DNA from: Sapria himalayana
Lineage: Eukaryota > Streptophyta > Magnoliopsida > Malpighiales > Rafflesiaceae
NCBI GenBank assembly: GCA_029783825.1
Contig: JAREIK010000801.1
Coordinates: 11,310,391-11,374,390, forward strand
Length of the DNA stretch: 64,000 nt
Reading direction: 5' to 3'
Shown here: one piece after another, positions 34,840-46,684 of the stretch
Layout: each line of letters starts with the position of its first letter
Numbering within the stretch: position 1 is the first letter of the stretch
Notes under the pieces: generated by a model
The model's database searches: none
What the model saw: the letters and a program-made list of their open reading frames with translations, nothing else
Told to the model about the DNA's origin: nothing
Position numbers and translations under genes: made by a program

Positions 34840-35560
34840 GGCAGACCATGCCACACATGCACTTTTATATGTGCATGCATAGTGCTTGTGGGTACAATAC
34901 GCAGTGTTGCCAGTAGGATTCGAGAGCACCTCAATGTGGGGCCCAGGAGCTCAAAAAAGAAGCATCAAGTGCCAACTCAACCTTAGCGCCATCTCCATGA
35001 GCAAAAAGGCTGGCGTTACTATTTCGTGGTCTTACATATATTTGTGGCTTTTTTTTATTCCTATTCATAGAATGGAATTAGGACTAGACGGACCACACCA
35101 CACACGTGCACGTACATGCATTGTGTTTGTGGTGTAGTATGCAGCTACTTCCAGCATGATTCGAGAGCATCTTAGTGTTGAGTTCAATGCTCAAAAGAAA
35201 GCAGTCAGTGCCAGCTCACCCTCAGCATAATCTCAGGAGAGAAAAGGCTGGTTTTACTATTTTGTGGCTTTACATGTATTTGTGGCTTTATATGTATTCC
35301 TATCCATAGAACAGGATCAAGATAATGACAGACCATGCCACACACGTGCACTTGTATATGCATTATGTTTGTGGGTATAACATGCAGCTACTTCTAGCAG
35401 GTTTCGAGAGCATCACGAAGAGGAGTCCAGGAGCTCAAAAGGTAGCAGTCAATCCCAGCTCAGCCTCAATGCCATCTTTGAGAGCTAATCATTGCTTTGT
35501 GGTTTTATATGTATTCTTACGCATAAAACTACAAGTGTGCTTGGGATTTGGCAGGTTAGT
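34840..35560 (+). repeat. Three tandem units (about 240 bp) in the LINE 3' region
   Basis: GACCATGCCACACATGCAC (34845), GACCACACCACACACGTGCAC (35091) and GACCATGCCACACACGTGCAC (35330) begin successive units. Each continues with GCAGC/GCAGT, ATTCGAGAGCA, GCTCAAAA and a GTGGCTTTACATGTATT-like part. The spacings are about 246 and 239 bp. Tandem repeats in 3' untranslated regions are known from several LINE lineages; their role is unclear. Confidence 0.82.
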
Positions 35561-38184
35561 CTAAATCGGTTAGTTTTTTTGTCTTTTATAAATTGTATGT
35601 GTTTGTAGTAATAAATTATGTTCTTAAAAAAATCTGATTTTCTTGTCATCATTATAATTCTAATTATATATTTTAATTATTTATAAGTTTATTTTTACTA
35701 AAATATTAATTAGAAAATATATTATAAGTGAGACAAATAAAATTTGAAAAAAATTGTTTATAATCAAGGGATTATATAATCTTATAAAAAGAATCAAAAA
35801 TTGAAATGTCAAAAAATATTATTTAATAACATGTTTTACTTAGATTTTGATTCATTTAAATATTATAAATATATTTTAATAAATATTTATCTCATTTATA
35901 ATTATTTATAAATTTATTTTTTAGTTATTATTATAATAGGAGTCATGTTACTAGCTTATATTAAATTAACATAATATAATATTCTTAATAACTTTATAAC
36001 TAAAATATTAAGTATAATTATTGAATTCAGATTAGACAAAAAAAAAATTGAAAATTATTATATTTTCATAGGCTATAAACTTAAAAAATGATATAAAATT
36101 CACAAAATACAATTTTTTTATTAATTTATTTTTTAAACAAAACCAATAAACCCCTAAACACTTAAATCCCAAGAGCCCCGAATTACTAATCCCTTTAAAC
36201 ACTAAATCTATAAACCCATAAACCCTAAAATCCTAAAACCCCTAAACTCCAAAACGCATAAACTTCTAAACATCTAAACCACTAGACCCCCAAATTCCTC
36301 ATCCCCATAAACATTAAACCCATTAACCCTAAAACCCCTAAACTCCAAAACTCATAAACCCCTAAACTCCAAAACTCATAAACCCCTAAACTCCAAAACT
36401 CATAAACCCCTAAACTCCAAAACTCATAAACCCTTAAATATTTAAACCCATTAACCCATAAACCCCTAAACTCCTAAACCCCTAAACTCTTAAACCCATA
36501 AATCCCTAAACTCCTAAACCCTTAAACTGCTAAATGTCTAAACATCTAAACCCCTAAAACACTAAACCCATAAACTGCTAAATGCCTAAACATCTAAACC
36601 CCTAAACCACTAAACCCATAAACTGCTAAATGCCTAAACATCTAAACCCCTAAACCCATAAACCCTTAAATCTATATACCCAAAAACTCCTAAAATCCTA
36701 AACTTCTAAACCTTTAAAACCCTTAAATCTCTATACCCCTAAACTCATAAAACCCTAAACTTCTAAAACCCTAAAACCCTAAACTCCTAAAACTCATAAA
36801 CCCGTAAACATCCACTGAATTACCTAAACACTTAAATACCTAAACGCCTAATCTCTAAACACATAAATTCCTAAATCCCTAAAACCCTAACATCGAAATA
36901 CCTAAATGCCTAAATCTCTAAACACACAAACTCCTAAATCCTAATTGTAATCCATAAATCTCATTTTTTTATCATCATAATAAATTCAATTACACATTTT
37001 AATTATTTATAAGTTTATTTTTACTAAATTGTTATTATAAATATATTTTATGAGTAAGTAAAATATAATTTGAAAAATATATTTATAATAAAGAGACTAA
37101 ATAATATTATAAAAAGATAAAAAAATTTAAAAGTCAAAATTTACTATTTATAATATATTTTACTTAGATTTTAAATCATATTATGTATTTAAATATATTT
37201 TAATAAATATTTATCTTTTTTATAATAGTTTATTAATTTTTTTATCAATATTATAATATCAATAAAGAACATGCTTATTAAATTAACATGATATATTATT
37301 TATAAAATTAGTATAACTTAAATATTAACTATAAATATTAAATTTAGATTGAAAAAAGAAAAAAATTAAAAATTATTATATTTCCAAAGGCTATAACATT
37401 CAAAAACGAGATAAAATTTAAAAAAGGAAAAAAAAGTTCTAGTTTTTTTTTTTAACTAAACCCATAATCAACTAAACACTTAAACCCTTAAACCTCCAAA
37501 TGAATAATTTCCTAAACCCCTAAACCCTTAAATTCTCAAACCCCTAAACCTCTAAACCCTAAAATCCTTAAACTCCTAAACCCTTAAATCCTAAAACCCT
37601 TAAACCCCTAAACACCTAAACCCTTAAATCCTAAAACCCTTAAATCCTAAAACCCTTAATCCCCTAAACAACTAAACCATAAATTATAAACCATAAATCT
37701 CATTTTATTGCCATCTTTATAATTTTAATTCTATATTTTAAATATTTATAAGTTTATTTTTACTAAATTATTAATTATAAAATATATTATGAGTGAGACA
37801 AATTTAATTTGAAAAAATTTATTTATAATCAAGTGACTATAATCTTATGAAAAGAAGTAAAAATTTAAAAGTCAAAAATTATAATTAGTAATATATTTTA
37901 TTTAGATTTTAAATTATTTTATGAGTTGTAAATATATTTTTATAAATATTATCTCATTTATAATAATTTATAAAATTATTTTTTGGTCATTATTATAATA
38001 TCAATTATAAAACTAGCTTATATTGAATTAATATGATATAATATTCTTAAGATTATAACTAAAATATTAAGCATAAATATTGAATTCAATTTTTTTAAAA
38101 AAAAATTAAAAATTATTATATTTTTAAAGGATATAACCTTAAAAAATGATACAAAATTCACCTGAACCCCTAAACTACTAAAAA

Positions 38185-38340
38185 TTATTATAATAAATAA
38201 TGCATTGGATCCCATAATAACTTTAAAGTTAAATGTGTTTGATCATGATTACTAATGAGATGATTGACTAGTATGAAAGTTTGTCATATGTATCTACCTT
38301 AGGGTTGGTATGGGGGGAATGTGGGAAGAGTAAAAAAAAT
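38185..38340. repeat. Third satellite module, copy 1
   Basis: GCATTGGATCCCATAATAAC ... AAATGTGTTTGATCATGATT ... GTATGAAAGTTTGTCATATGT ... GGTTGGTATGGGGG replaces the telomere-like array between two AT modules. A second copy is at 41285-41422. Confidence 0.8.
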
Positions 38341-41284
38341 TATAAAACCATAAATCTTATTTTTTTTTGATACCATTATAATTTTAATTAAACACTTTAA
38401 TTATTTAGAAGTTTATTTTTACTGAAACATTATTTACAAAATATATTGAGTCCGTCAAATATAATTTGAAAAAATTTGTTTATCATAAAAAAGACTATAT
38501 GGTCTTATAAAAATAAGTTAAAATTTAAAAGTAAATTATTATTTAGATATATGTTTTACATATATTTTGAATCATTCTAAAATATATAAAATATATTTTA
38601 ATAAATATCATCTCAATTATAATAATTTTTCATTTATTTTTTGGTTATAATTATAATATTAATCATGAAACAAACATATATTAAATTAACATGATATAAT
38701 TTTCTTAATATTATTATAAGTAAAATATTCATTATTAATACTGAATTCAAATTAGAAAAAAAGAATTATTATAGTTTCATAGGCTATAACCTTAAAAAAT
38801 GATATAAAACCCATCAAACAATTTTTTTTTCTTAGTTCATTTTTTAAACCAAATCCTTAAACCCCTATACACTTAAATCCTTAAATTCCCAGATACCTAA
38901 TTTACATAACTTCTAAACCCTCAAACCTCTAAACACTAAACTTCTAAACCCCTAAACGACTAAACCCCTAATTTCTTAAATCTCTAAACTTCTAAGCAAC
39001 TAAAACCCTAAACCAATAAGATCCTAAAGTCATAAATGACTAAATCCCTAATCACCTAAACCCCAAAACCCCTAAACTTTTAAAATTATAAATGTCTAAA
39101 ACTCTACTCTTTTAACCTTATAAATGTCTAAAACTCTAAACTTTTAAACCTCTAAACTCATAAATCATAAACCTCCAAACCCCTAAACCCTAAACCTCAA
39201 AATCCCTAAACCCTTAAACATATAAACCCATAAATTCCTAAAACCATAAACCTTTAAATCCTAAACCATAAACTACTATTCTCATTTTTTTTGTCATCAT
39301 TATAATTTTAATTTTACATTTTTATTATTTATAAAATTACTTTTACTAAAATATTAATTATAAAATATATTATGAGGAATACAATTATAATTTATTAAAA
39401 AAATTATTTATAATCAAGAGACTATATTAATTTATAAAAAGATGCAAAAAATTTATACGTTAAACATTTTTATTTATTAATATGTTTTAATTAGATTTTA
39501 AATCATATTAACTAGTGTAAATATATTTTAATAAATTTTTATCACATTTGTAAAAGTTTATTAATTTATTTTTGGTGATTATTATAATATCAATCAAAAA
39601 TCTTGCTTATATTAAATTTACATGAAATATTATTTTTTAGATTATTATAACTAAAATATTATGTATAAATATTCAATTTAGATTAAAAAAAAAGAATCTT
39701 AAAAAATTGTTGAATTTCTGAAGGCTATAACCTTCAAAATGAGACAATTCATAAAATAAAAATCTTTTCTTAATTCTTTTTTCAAACTAAACCTATAAAC
39801 AGCTAAACACTAAAACCCATAAACCCACTGCCAAATCCTTTAAACCCATAAACCCCTAAACCTATAAACAACTAAACAATTAAACCCATAAACCCACAAA
39901 TGCCTAATCCTTTAAACCCATAAACCCCTAAACCTATAAACCCTTAAATCCTCAAACTCTTAATCTCATAAACCCTAAACCATAAATCAAAAATATCATT
40001 TTTTTGGACATCATTATAATTATAATTATATATTTTAATTATTTTCATGTTTATTTTTACTAAAATATTAATTATGAAATATATTATGAGTAAGACAAAT
40101 ATAATTTTTAAAAATTATTTATAATTAAGGGACTTTATAATCTTATAAAAGAAGCAAAATTTTAAAAATTAAAAATTATCAAGTAATATGTTTTACTTAA
40201 ATTTTGAATCATTTTAAGTATTATAAATATATCTTAACAAATATTTATATCATTTATAATCGATAATTAATTTAGTTTTGTGTCATTATTATAATATCAG
40301 TAATGAAACTAGTTAATATTGAGTTAATATTATATAATATTCTTAAGATTAATATAACTAAAATAATAAGTGTAATCTATAAACTCCAAAATTCCATAAA
40401 CCCCTAAACACTTAAACCCATAAACCTCCAATTACCTAATCCCCAAAACCTAAATTGTTAAACTTCTAAACCCCTAAACCTCTAAACCTCCAAACCCCTA
40501 ATTTGCTAAATGCCATAATCACTAAACTCCTAAACCCCTAAATCCCAAAATCCCTAAAGCTTTAAACTCCTAAATCCATAAACTTCTAAAGCCACAAATC
40601 CCTAAACCAGTATACCCCCAAACCCCAAAACCCCAAAACCAGTAAACACCTAAACCTTCAAACCCCAAAACCAGTAAACACCTAAACCTTCAAACCCCTA
40701 AACCAATAAGCCCCTAAACACCTAAATCCCTAAACCCCTAAATCCCTAAACTCATAAACCTCCAAACCCTTAAAACCCTAAACTCAGAAAGCCCTAAATC
40801 TCTACACCCCTAAACACCTAAACTCCTAAATTCCTAAGCCTATAAACCACAAAATCCTAAATCATAAACAATAAATCTCAATTTTTTTCATCATTATAAT
40901 TTTAATTATATATTTTTATTATTAATAAGTTTATTTTTATTGAAATATTAATTACAAAATATATTATGAGTGAGAAAAATAAAATTAAAAAAACATGTTT
41001 CTAATCAAGAGATTGTATAATCTTTCAAAAAGAAGCAAAAATTTAAAGGTCAAAAATTATTATTTAATAATATATTTTACTTAGATTTTAAATTATTTTA
41101 AGTATTGCAAATAATTTATTTTTTGGTCATTATTATAATATCAATTATGCAACTAGCTATATTGAATTAAAATGATATGATATTCTTAAGATTATTATAA
41201 CTAAAAAATTAAGTATAAATATTGAATTGTTATTATATTTTAATAGTCATAAGAATTATGCAACTTAGATGTGTTTAAACTATT

Positions 41285-41422
41285 ACTAAAGTATTGGATC
41301 TCATAAGAATTTCAAAGTTAAATATGTTTGGTCATGATCATTACTAAGATAATTAATCAATATGAAAGTTTGTTATATGTATGTACATTGGTGTTGGTAA
41401 GGATGGATTTGGGGTAGGCTGA
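41285..41422. repeat. Third satellite module, copy 2
   Basis: AGTATTGGATCTCATAAGAA ... AAATATGTTTGGTCATGATC ... ATATGAAAGTTTGTTATATGT ... GTTGGTAAGGATGGATTTGG matches 38185-38340 in order and orientation. Here it interrupts an AT module instead of standing in for an array. Confidence 0.8.
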
Positions 41423-42299
41423 AAATTTTTTTAAATAGTCTATAACATTAAAAAATGATATTGAATTAACAAAATGAAAATCTTTTCTAAGTTTATTTTT
41501 TAAATTAAATCCACAAACCCCTAGACTACCAAATTCCTAATTCCCTAAATCCCTAAACCCCTAAACTTAAAAATCCTAAACCCCTATATCCTAAATCATA
41601 AACCATTATACCCTAAATCATAAACCCCTAAATCCTAAAATCCATAAACACTAATCATAAACCCCTAGGTCCCAAAACCCATAAATACCTAAAACTTCTA
41701 AATCCCTAAACTCCTAAATCCCTAAATCCATGAACCCCTAAATCCTAAATTATAAACCATAAATCCAATTTTTTTGTCATCATTATAATTTTAATTATAT
41801 TTTTTGATTTTTTTAATTTATTTTTTTAAAATATTAATTACAAAATATATTATAAGTGACACAAATATAATTTGAAAAATTTTGATTATCATCAATAGAT
41901 AACATAATCTTATAAAAAGATGCAAAATTTTAAAATTCAAACACTATTATTTAGTAATATGTTTTATTTAGGTTTTAAATTATATTAAGTATTGTAAATA
42001 TATTTTAATATATTTATCTCATTTATAAAAGTTTATTAATTTATTTTTTGGTCATTATTATAATATCAATTAAGAAACTAATTTTTATTGAATTAATATG
42101 ATATATTATTCTTAAGATTATTATAACTAAAATATTGAAAATAAAAATTAAATTTAGATTAAGAAAAATTAAAAATTATTATATTTCCAAAGGATATAAA
42201 CTTTAGAAATGAGACAATTATAAAATAAAATTATTTTTTTAGTTTATTTTCTAAACTAAACCCATAAACCCCTAAACCCCTTAAACCATAAATTTTATT

Positions 42300-43800
42300 T
42301 TTAAACACACAACTTTATTAAAACAACACACACAATTTATAGAAGACTAAAAAATTGGCCGATTTAGGCCAACCAGCCAAGTCTTAGGCATCATATTGGT
42401 TCTATGCATCATGAATACATATAAACCCACAAAATAACCTTAATAGAAATAACTCTAACAGAGAAATAAAATAATATTAGTTTTCGCTTGCAATTATGAT
42501 TACAAATATGATAATCAACCACGAATTTAGCAGCAAAATATAAATATAAAAAAATTACAACAGAAACACACTGAAATAACGTGGTTCACTAGCTGTTCAA
42601 CATGACTAGTTACATACACCAGAAAAGCATTTAAGTGCTTACAGATTAATAACCAAGATGTTTACAGAATCAGAAGAGATAAATGAAGAAATGCAAAAAA
42701 AAATATCATAATAACAAGAGAAATTTCACGCTCTCTCACACACTGAATAGTACTTAAAAACATATATATATTAAATGTTTATAGGTTTTTTAATATCGAA
42801 GACTGGAGTGGATCAGGTAATTCGAATTAACCAAATTTTACTTCAAAAAATTTTTCGGCCCATTGACCGGGCAGCGAGACTCTCGTTATTGTCCATTGCT
42901 ATATTTGCAGTCTTTCTCAATAATTTAATTCCTTCACTTTTAATAAAATATTACAACAGAAAAATATTTGGCTATACAAATCAAATAATCAAAAACAAAT
43001 TATATACTACAAAAATCAAAAGTTAACAACATGGTAAGTTTCATTTTTCCTCTAATATGCCTTTTCCTTTTAGATCAACCTCATTATTTCTTGGCAAGTT
43101 CCATCGTGCACATTCTCTTTTTATTTCCTTCTCCTTTTTTATACATGCAGCTCAGAAGAAATATCAACACCACAAATAAAATACTTACTTTACCTGTTAT
43201 GTTCTTGTACTTAAACCGAGTTCTTGTCCAACTCTCCTTCCTAATCTTTTCCTTATTGCATGTTATAACTCTAAGCCTAGGCCTCTCAATTCTCCTATGC
43301 TTCTACTATTTTTTAATTTTTGGCTTACAAGCCAAAACTATGTTTTTGATTATGGAATCTATCAAGAACGTGATTCTTTCTAGTGAATTTTTTTTATCTA
43401 TAAATCTAATATAATTTCTTTCTTTTCATATTTCTCACAATATCAACAATGAAATATATCCTATGATCCATGATATTTTCACCGAGATTTTCATATTCTT
43501 AGGTGTGCCTGGATTAAGTGTTTGTTTAATCATATAGTTTAAAATATTTATAATAAAAAAATATTTCTGTCAGATCTTTTGAGAATCTTCTTAGTGCAAA
43601 ATTAAATAAATACCCATTTCTTTATTTGGGCAATTATTACATCGAAAGCAAAGTTAAAACCTTTATGCTTTAATATATCATCTGTTAGAATAAAATTATT
43701 TACTAATCTCCAACCAAAAAATAAATTTTTTTGTGGAATATGTTTATGCCATATTCCAATATGATCCGTAGTTATTTAGCACTTATTTGAAATTATTATG
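42300..43800 (-). mobile_element. Minus-strand LINE fragment (3' end and zf-RVT)
   Basis: The stretch 42345-42410 (GGCCGATTTAGGCCAACC ... GGTTCTATGCATCATG) resembles the 3' end of the first LINE near 26785-26830. The stretch 43500-43775 parallels 27345-27610 almost word for word (TCATCTGTTAGAATAAAATT, CTCCAACCAAAAAATAAATT, GGAATATGTTTATGCCATAT). On the minus strand it encodes HIGIWHKHIPQKNLFFGWRL and DDILKHKGFNF, the conserved IWHK-IP--K-SFF-WRL of LINE ORF2. The piece between (42480-43430) is unrelated and may be a further insertion. Confidence 0.72.
42480..43430. other. Unassigned stretch within the LINE fragment
   Basis: It includes AATAACGTGGTTCACTAGCTG (42575-42595), which resembles an ACGTGGTTCGGC-type phrase common in dispersed plant repeats. 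A hydrophobic plus-strand frame of 127 codons (43031-43414) has no family resemblance and is AT-driven. No boundaries or target duplication were found. Confidence 0.35.
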
Positions 43801-45135
43801 AAATTCTTTTTCCCACTTTCTATCTCTTGTAGGATTTGACTATGTGAAAGATGATTGAAACGAGTAATCAGCATGGTAGTCTTAATTTAATGTACTATTG
43901 CAATGGACAACAATCATTCACAATCTTTTCCAACCTTCCAACCTATTGCACACATATCTTGGATATCTGTTTCGTACTCGACTAATACTAATAATGTCAT
44001 CATTATTATTCCCTGCTATTAAAGGCTTTTTTTTTTTCTTGAAAATATGTTGTATGTCCTACAACAAAGGGTTCTCACATAATTCCTACACAATCAATGT
44101 TATCTTTCTTTCTCATTATAATGGATGATCATACAAGGTGAACATGAGTATTTTTTATGCATTTTAAATCATAAACTCAAACTATTCAACATAATCATAT
44201 TCTAACTATTGTACATTCTTACTTTTTCAATCTCAACTTATTTTTATCCTCCTAGTCCTAAGATGAATGCTATATATTTACACCTATATATCTCATCAAG
44301 TGACCTTTTCTGCCTCATTACAGTAGAACAAGTCACCTATTGAACTTTTGCGCATTCGTCAACAACCCCTTTAAAATCTTTGGTAATTCATGTTAAGCAC
44401 CTATTGTTCATACCATTCATGGGATTGAACTACTGTGTCTCATCATGTGACTTCTTGCCCCAATACTATACAACAGATCGAAACCATCTTTTGAATTTTT
44501 GCATATCCATCTACTTTTTTCTTGAACTTTGTTGGTTATTTATGTTACGCAACTCTTGTTCATAGTTCATGCCATAAATATATATTTGAACCACATGTCA
44601 AACATTGCATTGATTGTGGTTATTTATCCCACAGGTTAACAAGATTTACAAACTCTATCATTTGGTGATACAAATTCTATATTAGCCATAAAAAGATGTT
44701 AATTTTGTGAAACCACATTTCCTTAGGATAACCCAATTTTTTATCATTCTCATATCCACTTAATAAAGAATTTTGAAGCCAGATAGATAGATTATGAGCA
44801 TTTACTACTTCAATAATCTTCTTGGTTAACCATATTTCATTCATCCTCACATTTATACTCATGCTATCCTTTAATCCACATTTGGAAAATGCAATGAATG
44901 CTACATTAACTACATCAAAGCAGATTTTTTTTTTTGTGAGGGATATACTCACCTCGAAGTGTTGATTTAAATTTAATTAAATAAAATATGTTTTTAATTT
45001 AAATTTAATATTCATTCACCTAAATCAAAGCAGAATAATGTTACAGGGTTTAAGTTAAAAAAAGTTTTTTTTGTAATATTTATTCAATAAAATAATTTAT
45101 TAATTTAATTTTAAATTTCAATAATTAAGAATGGT
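43801..45135. other. AT-rich stretch with a local duplication, otherwise unassigned
   Basis: Apart from the duplication at 44292-44575 nothing is recognised. A 91-codon minus-strand frame (44677-44952) contains SINVRMNEIWLTKKIIEVVN but matches nothing I know. Confidence 0.35.
44292..44575 (-). repeat. Direct duplication, period about 145 bp, with decayed CCHC-like coding on the minus strand
   Basis: CTCATCAAGTGACCTTTTCT ... TTGAACTTTTGCGCATTCG ... GTAATTCATGTTAAGCACCT ... TTGTTCATA (44292-44422) recurs as CTCATCATGTGACTTCTTGC ... TTGAATTTTTGCATATCCA ... GTTATTTATGTTACGCAACT ... TTGTTCATA (44439-44562). On the minus strand both copies carry a degenerate knuckle-like string (for example FYCNEAEK then TCACTTGATGAGA in a shifted frame), which could come from a retroelement gag. 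Confidence 0.55.
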
Positions 45136-45400
45136 GCCCTAGGAAAGTGCCGCTGCTACATTCTACATTGTAATTGATGGGGACGCCCGATAGGTGCACG
45201 ATGTGGTACTAGCCGCTCAGACAAGGCATGAGCACGTGCCATGCATGGGGCATGCTAGTGCATGTGTCTTTACCGACCCGACCCAACATGCCCGACAAGA
45301 AACCCATTGGGCAGCAAGTCACCATGCTGTGGTGGACCACCTTAAATTTGAGTTTAGGCGGCTAGATGAACTGCGAGATGTGAAGCTATGAATGATACAT
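45136..45400. other. GC-rich island of unknown origin
   Basis: Against strongly AT-rich flanks, this stretch has balanced or high GC with words such as GACCCGACCCAACATGCCCG and a plus-strand frame of 65 codons (45194-45391). It lacks the TAGAGGTGTCAA termini of the GC-type hAT family, and its frame matches no family I know. Confidence 0.4.
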
Positions 45401-45679
45401 CAACAAAAGAGAAGTACCACTCGTTATGAGAACACTGAGACGTTCTAGGATAACAAAATGGCAAGGGTGGAGCATGCATGAGAGAGATTTGTTGGGACTT
45501 CTAAAAAAAAGGATTGTATCATGATGTTCTTCCATGATGGTCAATCTTAGTTAACCATCACTCACTGACCGTGAAATAATTCTCATTAATTGTACTCAAT
45601 CCTCAAAGTGTGTATGATGATGTGGCAAATTGTTAAATTTTTATAGAAAATTTATGATTTTCATAATTGACAAACAAGC

Positions 45680-46684
45680 ATGCACAGACACACACACACA
45701 CACACACTCTCACTCACTCACACCCACACAATCACACCAACACACATGCACATGCATAGACACATGCACACACACACACACACACACACCAACACACATA
45801 CATGCATGCGCATGTGCATAAATAGACACATGCACACATACACACACCAACACATACATGCACATGCACGCACACACCAACACATACACGCGCACACACA
45901 TCAACACATGCGCATGCACACACACACACCAACACACATACATGCACATGCACGCACACACCAACAAATACACAAACGCACACATTAACACATGCACATG
46001 CACATGCACACACCAACATACATACACGTACGCACACATTAACACATGTACATGCACATGCACACACCAACATACATACACGTACGCACACATCAACACA
46101 CATACATGCACACACCAACACTCATGCACGCATACAAACACACACACTCACACACCCCAACATTCGTGCATCCGCACAAACACCACACCAACACTCACGT
46201 ACGTGCACAAACACACACCAACACTAATGCATGCGCACAAACACACACACCAACACTAATGCACACGCACAAAGCCACAAACACAAACATACACTGATAC
46301 ACACCACTCATGCATTCACTCACACACACACACACACACACCATTCACGAATGTGCACAAACAAACACACACACACACACACACATGCACAAAAACACAC
46401 ATACATCATCACTCATGCATGCGCACACGTACACACACACCAACACTCACTTGCACAAACACACCAATACGCATGTACATGCACAGACACACACCAATGC
46501 GCATGTACATGCACAGACACACACCAATACGCATGTACATGCACAAACACACACACACACCAATACGCATGTACATGCACAAACACAAACACACACACCA
46601 ATAATACACATGCACGTGCACAAATGCACACATCAACAATCATGCACACGCAGAAACACACACACACACACACCAACAATCATG
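45680..46684. repeat. CA-rich minisatellite, about 1 kb
   Basis: The whole kilobase is built from ACACACCAACACAC, ATGCACATGCACAC and ACATACATGCAC words. A local 30-bp unit (ACACCAATACGCATGTACAT plus GCACAGAC) starts at 46461, 46491 and 46521. The sequence is almost entirely alternating purine-pyrimidine, with the palindrome GCATGTACATGC recurring. Frames of 80-160 codons on both strands (His/Thr-rich on plus, Cys/Val-rich on minus) are by-products of the repeat. Confidence 0.93.

Larger units (their letters stand above)
33040..35633 (+). mobile_element. 5'-truncated L1-type LINE on the plus strand
   Basis: RT motifs begin near 33100 (WFSMMINGEAMSFFHSMR, then ALFIMMVEYLS). They continue through KRDFPIMYLGYPLFKKNNKG, KFKRLVDG, NKLLSKGGNIILIKQVLSAI and IPLYMMLAVKP (33530-33750), and end in the zf-RVT region (34439-34804). 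The Y-DD box reads NTDN (about 33349-33360), and a conserved Trp codon after LVDG is TGA (33645-33647). The body is clearly richer in GC than the surrounding DNA and than the minus-strand LINE. A 3' region of three tandem units follows (34840-35560). The element ends at about 35633, where an AT module of the satellite starts. Confidence 0.85.
35634..42290. repeat. Composite telomere-like/AT satellite, right block
   Basis: Eight AT modules start near 35637, 36957, 37697, 38352, 39283, 39995, 40880 and 41765. Each starts near TCATTTTTTTGTCATCATTA and proceeds through the same order of landmarks: TATTTTTACTAAAATATTAA, TATTATGAGTGAGACAAAT, TTGGTCATTATTATAATATC, GATATAATATTCTTAAGATT, AGGCTATAACCTTAAAAAAT. 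Between them lie degenerate CCCTAAA-type arrays of 30 to 800 bp, always with the C-rich strand on top. Some arrays contain higher-order units, such as CCCTAAACTCCAAAACTCAT four times near 36335-36430 and a unit of about 50 bp three times at about 36530-36660. Confidence 0.92.

Noticed and set aside
36136..42290. CRISPR-like array of repeats and spacers
   Set aside because: The repeat lengths and spacing are irregular, the arrays are degenerate heptamers, and the context is a plant genome.
43031..43414. Hydrophobic 127-codon frame that could be a membrane protein
   Set aside because: AT-rich composition alone gives Leu/Phe/Ile-rich frames, there is no family resemblance, and it lies in a stretch bordered by LINE sequence.
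45136..45400. GC-rich island as a member of the GC-type hAT family
   Set aside because: No termini or 8-bp duplication, and the characteristic GGCACGG/CCGTGCC words are absent.
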